The notes under the pieces: generated by a model
Database searches by the model: none
What the model was told of the DNA's origin: nothing
The model's input: the letters and a program-made list of their open reading frames with translations, nothing else
Made by a program: the position numbers and the translations under genes
Part shown: in pieces, positions 32,788 to 40,671 of the stretch
Numbering within the stretch: the first letter of the stretch is position 1
How the letters are laid out: each line of letters begins with the position of its first letter
From: Winogradskya consettensis
GTDB lineage: Bacteria > Actinomycetota > Actinomycetes > Mycobacteriales > Micromonosporaceae
DNA: 64,000 nt
Assembly: GCF_018332715.1 (NCBI RefSeq)
Contig: NZ_BOQP01000053.1
Coordinates: 1-64,000, forward strand
Reading direction: 5' to 3'

Positions 32788-32882
32788 GAGCTGGGCGATG
32801 ACGATTACGGGCGGTTGATCAAGGAAGGGTTACGCCAGGAGGAGGATTTTGCCTAGGTGGTCGCTGGTTTCGAGGAGGCGGT
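32788..32882. repeat. Direct repeat copy B (95 bp)
   Basis: Second copy of 31669-31763. It keeps the true 3' end of the intact quinone oxidoreductase gene (stop 32830-32832) and, on the plus strand, the last 23 codons of a TPR-like gene without its body. In the TPR frame all four differences from copy A are synonymous. Confidence 0.9.
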
Positions 32883-33804
32883 GGGCGTCTGCGGCGGCGG
32901 ACATCGGGAAGGTGCGGTCGATGATGGGGCGGATGGTGCCGGCGTCGATGAGGGGCCAGACCTGGTGGTGGACGCCCTTGACGATGCGGGCCTTGTCAGG
33001 GATCGGGCGGGGGCGCAGGGAGGTTGCCGAGAGTGAGGCGCGTTTGGACAGGAGCTTGCGGAAGTCGAGCTCGGCCTTGGTGCCGCCCTGCATGCCGATG
33101 GTGACGATGTGGCCGTCGATGGCGACCGCGTCGAGGTTCTGGGCGAGGTATTTGGCGGCGATGATGTCGAGGATGACGTCGGCGCCGTGTCCGTTGGTGA
33201 AGTCTTTGACCGCTTGGACGAAGTCGGTGTCGGTGTAGTCGATGGCCAGGTCGGCGCCGAGCGCTTTGAGCTGGTCGTGTTTCTGTTTGCGGGCGGTCAC
33301 GATGACCGTGGCACCGAGGGCTTTACCGAGCTGGACGGCGAAGGTGCCGATGCCACCGCCGCCGCCGTGGACGAGCAGGGTCTGGCCCTGGCGCAGGCGG
33401 GCGATGTCGACGACGTTGGACCAGACCGTGCAGGCAACCTCGGGGAGCGCCGCGGCCTCCTGCACCGAGAGCCCCTGCGGGATCGGGAGCAGCTGACCGG
33501 CGGGGATCGCGACCTGCTCGGCGTAGCCGCCGCCGGCCAGCAGCGCGCAGACCCGCTCGCCGACGTGGTGGCCGGTGACGTCGGCGCCGACCGCGGCGAT
33601 CACGCCGGAGCATTCCAGGCCCAGGTAGGGCGAGGCGCCGGGCGGCGGCGGGTAGGAGCCCTGGCGCTGCATCGTGTCGGCGCGGTTGACCGCGGTGGCG
33701 GTGACCTGGACGATCACCTCGCCCGGGGCCGGGGACGGGTCGGGGACCTCGGTCCACTTGAGCGCTTCGGGGCCGCCGGGCTGGTCGATCGTGATCGCGT
33801 GCAT
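32830..33804 (-). CDS. NAD(P)H:quinone oxidoreductase (MDR family)
   Basis: 324 residues. MHAITIDQPGGPEALKWTEV, AVNRADTMQRQGSYPPPPG, YLGLECSGVIAAVGADV and the NADPH loop TLLVHGGGGGIGTFAVQLGK identify the zeta-crystallin/PIG3-like quinone oxidoreductase group, which reduces quinones with NADPH. The ATG at 33804 has no clear ribosome binding site; GTG 33822 is possible. Its 3' end lies inside the 95-bp direct repeat, and its stop falls within the remnant TPR frame. Confidence 0.92.
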   Translation of the reverse strand: MHAITIDQPGGPEALKWTEVPDPSPAPGEVIVQVTATAVNRADTMQRQGSYPPPPGASPYLGLECSGVIAAVGADVTGHHVGERVCALLAGGGYAEQVAIPAGQLLPIPQGLSVQEAAALPEVACTVWSNVVDIARLRQGQTLLVHGGGGGIGTFAVQLGKALGATVIVTARKQKHDQLKALGADLAIDYTDTDFVQAVKDFTNGHGADVILDIIAAKYLAQNLDAVAIDGHIVTIGMQGGTKAELDFRKLLSKRASLSATSLRPRPIPDKARIVKGVHHQVWPLIDAGTIRPIIDRTFPMSAAADAHRLLETSDHLGKILLLA

Positions 33805-33825
33805 GGGTTCAGCTTGCCCCACGCG

Positions 33826-33878
33826 TACGACAAAAAACGAAGAAGCCTGCGGGCGGCACCCACCGCCACCCGCAGGCT
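33826..33878 (-). terminator. Intrinsic terminator after the GH30-GH18 operon
   Basis: On the minus strand AGCCTGCGGG pairs with CCCGCAGGCT across a 15-nt loop, followed by TTCTTCGTTTTTTG. Confidence 0.88.
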
Positions 33879-33893
33879 CCGATTCGGGAGATC

Positions 33894-35300
33894 TCAGCCC
33901 TTGTAGGCACCGATGATCTTGGTGAACTCGTACGCCGACTGCGTGACGCCGCTGCAGGTGTCGTCATTCGGGTACGCGCCGGAGCACTGCCGGTCGCGGT
34001 TCAGCGACCAGAAGGTGAGCCGGGCGATCTGGTGCTGCTGCGCGTACGTGGTGATGGTGCGCATGTCGGCCAGGGTCACGACGGCGTTCTCGTCGGTGAT
34101 CCCGTTCATCGAGGAGATGCCGACGTGCTTGTACGCGTCCGCGTCGCTGTAGCCGTACGCCGTCTTGAGCTTGTTCTTGAGCCCGTCCGCGGCCTGGATC
34201 GTCAGGGCGCCCTGGTTGTTGCCGGTGCTGCCCCAGTCGAACGTCATGATGCCCCAGCCGTCGACCTGCAGACCCGAGGCCGCCGCGCGGTTGATCAGCG
34301 AGCTGTCCGGTCCGGTCGTCAGACTGCCCAGCGTGATGTACGTGGTGATGCCGGGGTTGTTGGCCTTGATCGTCTTGAGGGCGTCGACCGTCTTCTGCTG
34401 GTCCGTCGCAGAGTTGTAGGGCGTGCCCTCGATGTCGATGTCAATTGCCTTCAGGCCATAGGCATTGATGACCTTCTGGTACGCGGCAGCGAGCGCGGAA
34501 GCGCTGGAACAGGTGTGCTCGAGCCATGGGCCGGCCGCGCCACCGAACGAGATCACAACGTCGCCGCCGTTGGCACGAATGGTGTTGATCGCCGTCTGGT
34601 CAGCGCCGCCGGTGAGCGCGCGACTGCCGTCCCATTTCGGGTCACAGGTGCCGCTGTTGAGGATGAACGCCATCGTGTACCAGGTAACGCCGGTGGCGTT
34701 CTTGACCGTGGTGAGGTTCGGCGGGTTGCCCCAGCCGGTGTAGTAGTACGGCGCTACTGCCTTGGCCCCGGGGCCACCGGTGCTGGGCGGCGGGGTGGTG
34801 GGGCTCGTGGGAGGCGTCGTTGAGCCGGCCACTGTCCATTTCTGGTTCGCGGCTCCCGTACATGTCCAGATCTGCAGTTTGGTGCCGTCGGTCGAGGTGT
34901 TGTTCTTGACGTCGAGGCATTTGCCGGACGCGGTGTTGATGATCGCGCCGTTGCTGATCTGCCATTTCTGGGACGCCACCGTGTCGTAGCAGTCCCAGAC
35001 GTGCACCGCGGCACCGTCGGTGGTCGCATTGTTGGCGACGTCGAGACACTTGCCCTTCACCTGCAGCGAGCCGTTGTCCGCCGCCGTCCAGGTCTGGTTG
35101 GAGGAACCGGCCACACACGTCCAGATCTGCGGCAGGTTGCCATTCGTGGTCGACCCGTCGGTCAGGTCGAGGCATTTGCCACCGAGCCCGGAGATCGAGC
35201 CGGTCGTCGCGGCCAGCGCATTCGTCACGCCGAGCAGACCGAGCGTTCCGACGGCGAGGGCCGAGGTGGACAGGGCGAGGATTTTCGAGCGAAGTCTCAT
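33894..35300 (-). CDS. Secreted GH18 chitinase with N-terminal ricin-type lectin
   Basis: 468 residues. Signal peptide (MRLRSKILALSTSALAVG...NALAA), then a ricin-B/CBM13 trefoil (about 33-155) with three GKCLD repeats, a Thr/Pro linker, and a GH18 barrel (about 190-468). The catalytic motif LKAIDIDIEGT keeps the D-x-D-x-E acid residue, so the enzyme should hydrolyse chitin or a related N-acetylglucosaminide. Its ATG overlaps the TGA of the GH30 gene (35297-35300), giving translational coupling. The third lectin repeat is nearly the same as the last one of the GH30 enzyme. Confidence 0.93.
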   Translation of the reverse strand: MRLRSKILALSTSALAVGTLGLLGVTNALAATTGSISGLGGKCLDLTDGSTTNGNLPQIWTCVAGSSNQTWTAADNGSLQVKGKCLDVANNATTDGAAVHVWDCYDTVASQKWQISNGAIINTASGKCLDVKNNTSTDGTKLQIWTCTGAANQKWTVAGSTTPPTSPTTPPPSTGGPGAKAVAPYYYTGWGNPPNLTTVKNATGVTWYTMAFILNSGTCDPKWDGSRALTGGADQTAINTIRANGGDVVISFGGAAGPWLEHTCSSASALAAAYQKVINAYGLKAIDIDIEGTPYNSATDQQKTVDALKTIKANNPGITTYITLGSLTTGPDSSLINRAAASGLQVDGWGIMTFDWGSTGNNQGALTIQAADGLKNKLKTAYGYSDADAYKHVGISSMNGITDENAVVTLADMRTITTYAQQHQIARLTFWSLNRDRQCSGAYPNDDTCSGVTQSAYEFTKIIGAYKG

Positions 35301-37168
35301 GCGGGCACGTTCCACTTCTGGTTGGCGGCGCCCGTGCAGGTCCAGATCTGCAGTTTGGCGCCGTTCGCGGAGCTGTTCCCGACGATGTCCAGGCATTTGC
35401 CGGCACCGACGTTCACGAGGTCATGGGCGGCGTTGAAGGTCCACCGCTGATTGGCGCCACCGGCGCAGTCCCACAGCTGCACGGCCGAGCCGTCCGCCGT
35501 GGCGTTGTCCTTGACGTCCAGGCACTTTCCGAGCGCGCGAACCGTTCCGTCCGCACCGACCGTCCAGCTCTGATTGGGCCCGGCGGTGCAGCTCCACATC
35601 TGCGGAGAATTACCGTTCGCCGTCGATCCGTCGGTCACGTCGAGGCAGGTGCCGAGGTTGCTGGTGATCGCGCCACCAGTCGTGCCGCCGCCCCCGGACT
35701 GCGTTCCGGACCAGGTGAAAGTCGCGGACGTGCGGGTCGGCAGGCTGTAGACAAAGGACTGGCCGCCCCAATTCACCTTCACGGTCTGCGTGCTACCGCT
35801 GGTGTTGTAAGCGATCAGAGCCTTGGAGCCGTCGGGGTTCTTCCACGCCACGTTCTTGACGGTGCTGTTGGCCGTCGAGTCGACGCGTACGGCGCCCGGC
35901 TTCACGAATTTCGTCAGGTGACCCATCGTGTAGTACTCGACGGTGTAATCGACCTGCCCGCTGCGGCTGTCCCCGTTGTGCACGGTCACCAGGCCGGTGC
36001 AGGTGCCACAACCCCCGTTGTGCGGGCCCATGTTCTGGTCGACCGCGAGGCTCCATTTGGTCCACGAACGGGCCCAGTTCCGGGTGTAGTCGATGAGGTT
36101 GTTCATGTCCTCGGCGTGCTGATTGCCGACCCAGGTGCCACCGGAATGCTCGGTGAAGTACTGGTTCATGGAGGGGTACTGAGTGCGTACCGTCGAAGCC
36201 TTGCTCGGATCGCCGCCGTAACCGTGCCAGGCGACGCCGCCATAATTGGGGTGGTTCCGGATCGCCGCGTCGTTGACCAGGGGCGCACCCCACGTGTCGT
36301 AGTCGCTGTAATTCCAGTCGTGCACCAGCAGTTTCGTGCTCAGCCCGGCCGCTTGCAGCGCCGGCAGCAGGTCGTTCTTGGCGAACGACTGCAACCCCGA
36401 AACGCTCCACTGCATGGACGGATAGCCGGCACAGCAACCGGGTTCGTTCTGCTCGGTCACATAATTCACGTGTACGCCCTGGGCCTCGTACGCCTGGATG
36501 TACTTCACGAAATACTGGGCATAGGCCTTGTAGTACTCCGCTTTGAGATAACCCTGGTCGTACGAGTTGTTGTCCTTCATCCAGGACGGCGCCGACCACG
36601 GCGAGGCAAACAGCGTGAGCTGGGGATTGAGGCTCCGCGCCTGCTTCGTCAGCGCCAGCACGTCCACATCACGGGTCAGCGTGAAATCGTTGAGGTCGCA
36701 GCACGTCCCGTCGTACGAATAGCTGCTTCTCGCAAGGTCACTGGACCCGATGACGTTCCGGACGGCGCTGACGCCGATGCCCGCTGTGGGGCTGAAAAGC
36801 TTGTTCATGACGTCGGCCTTGGTGGCCGCGCTCAGCGCACCGCTGCCGTTGATCAGCCACGCGGCGGTGTCCGTGAACGACGCACCCGCGCCCTCGAACT
36901 GCTGATACGTGGTGTTCTCATTGACGGTGATCGTCTGGTTGGCGCTGCCCGAGCTCGCCGCGAAACTCACCGGCGTCTGCTGCTGCAGCCCACGCGTGAC
37001 GGTCCGCCCGGCACTGTCACTCGTGGTCGTCAGATAGACCTGGACCTGCTCATTCGCCGCAAAGGCACTGGGCGCGAGCACCATCGCGGTGCCGGCGCCG
37101 ACCAGAACCGAAGCGGTCAGCAGGGCGGTCCGGGCTCTCTTTCCTCTGGTTCTTCTGGGGATGGGCAC
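35297..37168 (-). CDS. Secreted GH30 glycosidase with C-terminal ricin-type lectin
   Basis: 623 residues. Twin-Arg-like basic N-terminus and signal (RARTALLTASVLVGAGTAMV...AFA), then a GH30 domain (about 55-465) with YQQFEGAGASFTDTAAWL, acid/base Glu in VTEQNEPGC and nucleophile Glu in YFTEHSGG. GH30 members of this kind act on beta-1,6-glucan or glucosylceramide. A Gly/Thr linker and a CBM13 trefoil (about 495-623) complete it. GTG 37166-37168 is preferred, with AAGGAG 8 nt upstream; an ATG at 37240 would put a leader before the signal peptide. First gene of a coupled operon with the GH18 chitinase, a likely fungal-wall-degrading pair. Confidence 0.93.
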   Translation of the reverse strand: MPIPRRTRGKRARTALLTASVLVGAGTAMVLAPSAFAANEQVQVYLTTTSDSAGRTVTRGLQQQTPVSFAASSGSANQTITVNENTTYQQFEGAGASFTDTAAWLINGSGALSAATKADVMNKLFSPTAGIGVSAVRNVIGSSDLARSSYSYDGTCCDLNDFTLTRDVDVLALTKQARSLNPQLTLFASPWSAPSWMKDNNSYDQGYLKAEYYKAYAQYFVKYIQAYEAQGVHVNYVTEQNEPGCCAGYPSMQWSVSGLQSFAKNDLLPALQAAGLSTKLLVHDWNYSDYDTWGAPLVNDAAIRNHPNYGGVAWHGYGGDPSKASTVRTQYPSMNQYFTEHSGGTWVGNQHAEDMNNLIDYTRNWARSWTKWSLAVDQNMGPHNGGCGTCTGLVTVHNGDSRSGQVDYTVEYYTMGHLTKFVKPGAVRVDSTANSTVKNVAWKNPDGSKALIAYNTSGSTQTVKVNWGGQSFVYSLPTRTSATFTWSGTQSGGGGTTGGAITSNLGTCLDVTDGSTANGNSPQMWSCTAGPNQSWTVGADGTVRALGKCLDVKDNATADGSAVQLWDCAGGANQRWTFNAAHDLVNVGAGKCLDIVGNSSANGAKLQIWTCTGAANQKWNVPA

Positions 37169-37225
37169 GGTGGGGACTCCTTGGCCGAAGGTGGGGGCCT
37201 GGCCGTAATAGGTAAGGCTCTGAAC

Positions 37226-37254
37226 AATAAACATGCCCATCTATGCTGTGTCAA
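37226..37254 (-). promoter_or_regulatory. Predicted promoter of the GH30-GH18 operon
   Basis: TTGACA (37249-37254) and TTTATT (37226-37231) with 17 bp between, on the minus strand. The region just upstream, 37300-37320, is AT-rich with direct GTTAA repeats and could hold an operator. Confidence 0.6.
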
Positions 37255-37346
37255 CCAGGCATCTCGCGCTGAGGTTTGCTGTTTGCGCAGCTCAGTGGCC
37301 TGTTAAGACAGTTAATATAAGTTTCGCTTAGCTACTGTCGGCGACC

Positions 37347-37418
37347 GCTCGGGTGCATAACAAGAACTTCGCCGATCAGAGCCGATGAGGCAGCTGATGC
37401 ACCCCACGTGGCCCGAGC
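37347..37418 (+). ncRNA. Candidate structured 5' leader of the DUF1996 gene
   Basis: GCTCGGGTGCAT (37347-37358) can pair with two separate later segments, ATGCAC (37397-37402) and CCCGAGC (37412-37418), forming a long closing helix with a one-sided 9-nt bulge. It sits about 70-140 nt before the start codon. It does not match a riboswitch class I know; either a cis-acting RNA or a chance pairing. Confidence 0.35.
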
Positions 37419-37489
37419 TTTCTCAGCGGCCTTGAGCTGCGGGTATGCGCGCTCCAAGACTGGTCGCAGTCTCTGGAGGGAACCCGGCC

Positions 37490-38677
37490 ATGCAGCACAG
37501 ACGTCCGATCAGCAGGCGGCGCATCATCGCGCCGGCAGCATTCGTCGCTGCGGCGCTGGCGGTGACGGTTGCCGGGTCGCTCACGTACGCGTCGGCTTCT
37601 GACCGCCCGCGCCACCACAAGCCTGCGCGGCCGTCCGTCTCTGCTTCTATCGCTCCGGCTGTCACCGCCGCGGCGTCCCCCACTGGTTCCGCATCCGCTT
37701 CCGCTTCCGCTTCCGCTTCCGCGTCTGCTTCTGCTTCTGCTTCTGCCGCTGCCGCTGCTTCTGTTTCGGCCGCTGCCGGGAACGGCTACGTCATGGCGCC
37801 CGAGCCGGTGACGGATGTGACGCCGTCGAATCTCGTGCCCGAGCACAAGATGTTCCACGAGTTCCAGGCGAACTGCGCGGTCAGTCGCACCAACCTGCCG
37901 GACGACCCGATCGTCTTCCCCCAGCTCCCCGGCGCATCCCACTCGCACACGTTCATGGGCAACACGACCACCAACGCCGACACCACCCCGGCATCACTCT
38001 CGGCCGGCGACACCAAATGCCTGGCGAAGGGCGACCTGTCCGCGTACTGGATGCCGACGCTCTACAAAGGCGACAAGGCAGTCAACCCGGTCGGCGTACA
38101 GACCATCTACTACAAGGCCGGCGTCAACGACTACACCTCGGTCCGCCCCTTCCCCAAGGGCCTGCGCTTCGTCGTCGGCAACGCTAAGAACACCGACTCA
38201 GCCGCATTCCTGAAAGCCACCGTCGAAGGCTTCGAATGCGGCGACAGCTACAAGAACGCCGACATCCCCGCCACCTGCCCCGCCACGGCCAGCACCCAGC
38301 TCAACATCCGCTACCAGTCCCCGAGCTGCTGGGACGGCATCCACCTCGACACCCCCGACCACCAGAGCCACATGGCCTACCCGATCATCAAGGACTACCC
38401 GATCGGCGCCGCCTGCCCGGCCGACCACCCGGTCGCCCTCCCGATGCTCGAATTCAAAATGGCCTGGCCCGTCAACGGCAACATGTCCGACGTCCACTTC
38501 GCCAGCGGCCGCGGCTACACCTTCCACTACGACTTCATGAACGCCTGGGACCCCGCCACCCTCCAAGCCCTGGTCAAGGCCTGCATCAACGGTGGCCGCC
38601 AATGCAACGCCCGAGGCTACGACGAACGCGAATCCCCCTCGACGGCAGTCCTCACCACCGACTACGTCCTCCCCTGA
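37490..38677 (+). CDS. Secreted DUF1996 protein with Ser/Ala linker
   Basis: 395 residues. Basic N-terminus (MQHRRPISRRRIIAP) and signal helix, a His/Pro stretch, then a pure Ser-Ala dipeptide run (about 63-100) coded by near-perfect GCTTCC/GCTTCT hexamers. The conserved DUF1996 domain fills about 105-395 with SHSHTFMGNTTTNADTTPAS, LSAYWMPTLYKG and SHMAYPI. DUF1996 occurs in fungi and actinomycetes; several members are secreted and their function is not known. Conserved His/Asp/Cys suggest a metal- or glycan-binding enzyme. GGAGGG 8 nt upstream sets the ATG. Confidence 0.92.
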   Translation: MQHRRPISRRRIIAPAAFVAAALAVTVAGSLTYASASDRPRHHKPARPSVSASIAPAVTAAASPTGSASASASASASASASASASAAAAASVSAAAGNGYVMAPEPVTDVTPSNLVPEHKMFHEFQANCAVSRTNLPDDPIVFPQLPGASHSHTFMGNTTTNADTTPASLSAGDTKCLAKGDLSAYWMPTLYKGDKAVNPVGVQTIYYKAGVNDYTSVRPFPKGLRFVVGNAKNTDSAAFLKATVEGFECGDSYKNADIPATCPATASTQLNIRYQSPSCWDGIHLDTPDHQSHMAYPIIKDYPIGAACPADHPVALPMLEFKMAWPVNGNMSDVHFASGRGYTFHYDFMNAWDPATLQALVKACINGGRQCNARGYDERESPSTAVLTTDYVLP

Positions 38678-38699
38678 CCACCCACCCATCCCCAAGACA

Positions 38700-38737
38700 G
38701 GGGCCTGGCCGACGCGGGGGCGCGCCGGCCAGGCCCC
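38700..38737 (+). terminator. Intrinsic terminator after the DUF1996 gene
   Basis: 12-bp stem GGGGCCTGGCCG / CGGCCAGGCCCC with a 14-nt GC-rich loop. No T-run follows, so efficiency is uncertain. Confidence 0.7.
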
Positions 38738-38793
38738 GTGTCCGTTCAGCACCCCGCAACCCCATCTGGCAGACTGAGGTACGCCACAGTCCG

Positions 38794-38881
38794 GGAGGGC
38801 TCGCCTAGTGGCCGATGGCGCCGGTCTTGAAAACCGGTGAGGCGTTACGCGTCTCCGTGGGTTCGAATCCCACGCCCTCCG
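38794..38881 (+). tRNA. tRNA-Ser(TGA)
   Basis: Class II tRNA: acceptor GGAGGGC / GCCCTCC, anticodon arm CCGGT-CTTGAAA-ACCGG with anticodon TGA, long variable arm, T-arm GTGGGTTCGAATCCCAC. CCA not encoded. Confidence 0.95.
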
Positions 38882-38894
38882 CTTCAAACATCGA

Positions 38895-38919
38895 AAGGCC
38901 CAGCTGATCGCTGGGCCTT
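38895..38919 (+). terminator. Terminator after tRNA-Ser(TGA)
   Basis: 10-bp stem AAGGCCCAGC / GCTGGGCCTT with a 5-nt loop. Also positioned to end the opposing SDR transcript. Confidence 0.8.
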
Positions 38920-38937
38920 CGGTCGTTCTGCTTCAGG

Positions 38938-39804
38938 TCAGGCCGCTGCGGCCTTGGGGTAGTGGCGGCGGAGGTTGGCGGCGCTTACGCGGTCGAGGGT
39001 TCGGTCTGGGAGGAAGCGGGCCAGGCCGATGAGCATCGCGGCGTCGCGGCCGATCGTGTAGCGGGTGCGGGGCCTGCGGGCGGTTACTGCCTTTGCGATG
39101 ATTCGGGCGGCTGCCTCGGGGGTCAGGCCTGAAGCCGTGCCCGTCTCCATCAGGGTGTTGATCGCGTGGACCAGGCCGCCGTAGCGGCCCTCCTGGTCGG
39201 GGGTCATCTGCGCGGCCAGGTGGTTGGCTGTTGCGACCCCGCGGTGGGCGATCTCAGTGCGGACGCCGCCGGGTTCGACAACGATGACGTGTACGCCGAA
39301 AGGTGCCACCTCGCGTCGAAGCGCGTCGCTCACCGCCTCCAAAGCGAACTTCGCCCCCGCGTAAGCACCGTACGTTGGCATGGCGACCTTGCCCCCGATG
39401 GAGCTGATGTTCAGGACGCGGCCCTTGCTGCGCAGCAGTGCCGGTAGCAGCGCCTGGGTCATCGCGATGTGGCCGAAGAAGTTGACTTCGAAGGTGCGGC
39501 GCCATTCCGCCATGGGCAGGGCCTCGACCGGGCCGTTCACCTGGATGCCGGCGTTGTTGATGAGGGCGGCCAGCGGGCGGTGATCTGCCGCGACCCGGGC
39601 GGCCAGCGCGGCCACCTGGTCGGGCTCGGTGATGTCGAGGATGACTGGTTCGACGCCGTCAGCCCTGATGGTGTCTCCGTCGGTGTCGCGGCGGACGCCG
39701 GCCAGGACGTGGAAGCCCTGGCGAGCCAGTTCGGCGGCAGTGGCGGCGCCCATGCCGGTGGAGGCTCCGGTTACGACGGCCAGGGGTTCGCGGGGAGTTG
39801 TCAC
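38938..39804 (-). CDS. Short-chain dehydrogenase/reductase
   Basis: 288 residues. Cofactor loop AVVTGASTGMGAATAAEL, NNAGIQVNGPVEAL, catalytic Ser in ISSIGGKVAMPTYGAYAGAK with Tyr and Lys, then VIVVEPGGVRTEI: a classical SDR of the 17-beta-hydroxysteroid-like group with a long C-terminal tail (LRRHYPKAAAA). GTG 39802-39804 was chosen over the longer ORF because TTGACA-17-TACATT ends exactly 7 nt before it, indicating a leaderless mRNA, and the Rossmann strand follows at once. Substrate unknown. Confidence 0.93.
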   Translation of the reverse strand: MTTPREPLAVVTGASTGMGAATAAELARQGFHVLAGVRRDTDGDTIRADGVEPVILDITEPDQVAALAARVAADHRPLAALINNAGIQVNGPVEALPMAEWRRTFEVNFFGHIAMTQALLPALLRSKGRVLNISSIGGKVAMPTYGAYAGAKFALEAVSDALRREVAPFGVHVIVVEPGGVRTEIAHRGVATANHLAAQMTPDQEGRYGGLVHAINTLMETGTASGLTPEAAARIIAKAVTARRPRTRYTIGRDAAMLIGLARFLPDRTLDRVSAANLRRHYPKAAAA

Positions 39805-39811
39805 GGGCAAC

Positions 39812-39840
39812 AATGTATGCGGTGACAACAATGATGTCAA
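39812..39840 (-). promoter_or_regulatory. Leaderless promoter and overlapping dyad of the SDR gene
   Basis: Consensus -35 TTGACA (39835-39840), 17-bp spacer, -10 TACATT (39812-39817), then 7 nt to the GTG start. The dyad TGACATCATTGTTGTCA (TGACA/TGTCA arms, 7-bp centre) covers the -35 box, so a repressor is likely. Confidence 0.8.
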
Positions 39841-39862
39841 TGACAACTTGGGGGCAAGAGAA

Positions 39863-39891
39863 AGCGGTGGCCGCGTAGAGCGGCCACCGCT
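39863..39891 (-). terminator. Terminator of the CDP-alcohol operon
   Basis: 12-bp stem AGCGGTGGCCGC / GCGGCCACCGCT with loop GTAGA; on the minus strand it follows the CDP-alcohol transferase stop and is trailed by TTTCTCTT. Confidence 0.85.
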
Positions 39892-39900
39892 GCTTAGAAT

Positions 39901-40671
39901 CTAGAGACGTAGGGCTTGGCGGCCGGAGAAGGCGATGCTGGCTGCCAGGAATGCGCCGTTGATGAGGGTGAAGGCGCCGATTACCCAGATTGTCCACTGT
40001 GGGGCGACGGTGAGGACCACGCCGGCCAGGGCGATCACCGCGCCGTAGTCGCGGACCAGTTTGACCACTCGGATCGGGAGGGCGCTGCTGGTCACCATGC
40101 TGGAGGCCTGGTCGCCGCCCTGCATGACCGAGGTGACCAGGTTGACCATCCAGGTGCCGGCGAAGGCTGCCAGGAGCCAGGCCGGGGTGGCCGGGACCTG
40201 GGCGGAGGCCGTTGCGCACAACGCCGCTACCAGGGCGATCTGGGCTGCCACGTCGCAGAGGACGTCGACGCGGCCGCCCGCGGTGCTCGCCTGGCCCGTT
40301 ACCCGGGCGAGTTGGCCGTCGGAGCAGTCGAGGCCGTAGGCGAACTGCCAGCCGACGAGGGCTAGCAGGCCGATGGGCCAGGCCCAGATGCGGCCTTCGG
40401 CGACCGGGCCGGCCGCTGCGACCACGATGAAGGACACCAGGCAGCTCAGGCCGAGGTTGGCGACCGAGAGGACCGTGGGGGCCAGTTGGTATTTGTGGGC
40501 GAAGACGGCGATGTGGGAGCCGAGGCGCTGGCTGATCGCCTCGCTGAAGAGGCCGCCTCCGCGGTTCACCTTGTAGTAGTCGGCCGCGGTGGGTGCGGAT
40601 GAGGCCGGCGGCGGGCCTGCGACGGTGGTGGCGTTGGGGGGATTCTCAGCGCTTGGCGACGGCGTCGACAT
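39901..40671 (-). CDS. CDP-alcohol phosphatidyltransferase family membrane enzyme
   Basis: 256 residues with about six membrane helices. The class signature D-x2-D-G-x2-A-R...G-x3-D-x3-D is present as GLDCSDGQLARVTG and GGRVDVLCDV. These enzymes join a CDP-activated alcohol to a second alcohol or phosphate, making phospholipids or phosphodiesters. The ATG at 40671 lies 26 bp inside the upstream dehydrogenase gene, so translation is coupled. Last gene of the three-gene operon. The acceptor is unknown; the operon content suggests a polyol phosphate as the CDP partner. Confidence 0.93.
   Translation of the reverse strand: MSTPSPSAENPPNATTVAGPPPASSAPTAADYYKVNRGGGLFSEAISQRLGSHIAVFAHKYQLAPTVLSVANLGLSCLVSFIVVAAAGPVAEGRIWAWPIGLLALVGWQFAYGLDCSDGQLARVTGQASTAGGRVDVLCDVAAQIALVAALCATASAQVPATPAWLLAAFAGTWMVNLVTSVMQGGDQASSMVTSSALPIRVVKLVRDYGAVIALAGVVLTVAPQWTIWVIGAFTLINGAFLAASIAFSGRQALRL

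Noticed and set aside
35423..37306. 627-codon plus-strand frame opposite the GH30 gene
   Set aside because: It is antisense to a fully supported GH30 enzyme; the product is Arg/Val/Gly-rich without recognisable domains.
37680..37770. GCTTCC/GCTTCT hexamer run considered as a non-coding microsatellite
   Set aside because: It codes for the Ser-Ala linker of the DUF1996 protein in the main frame.
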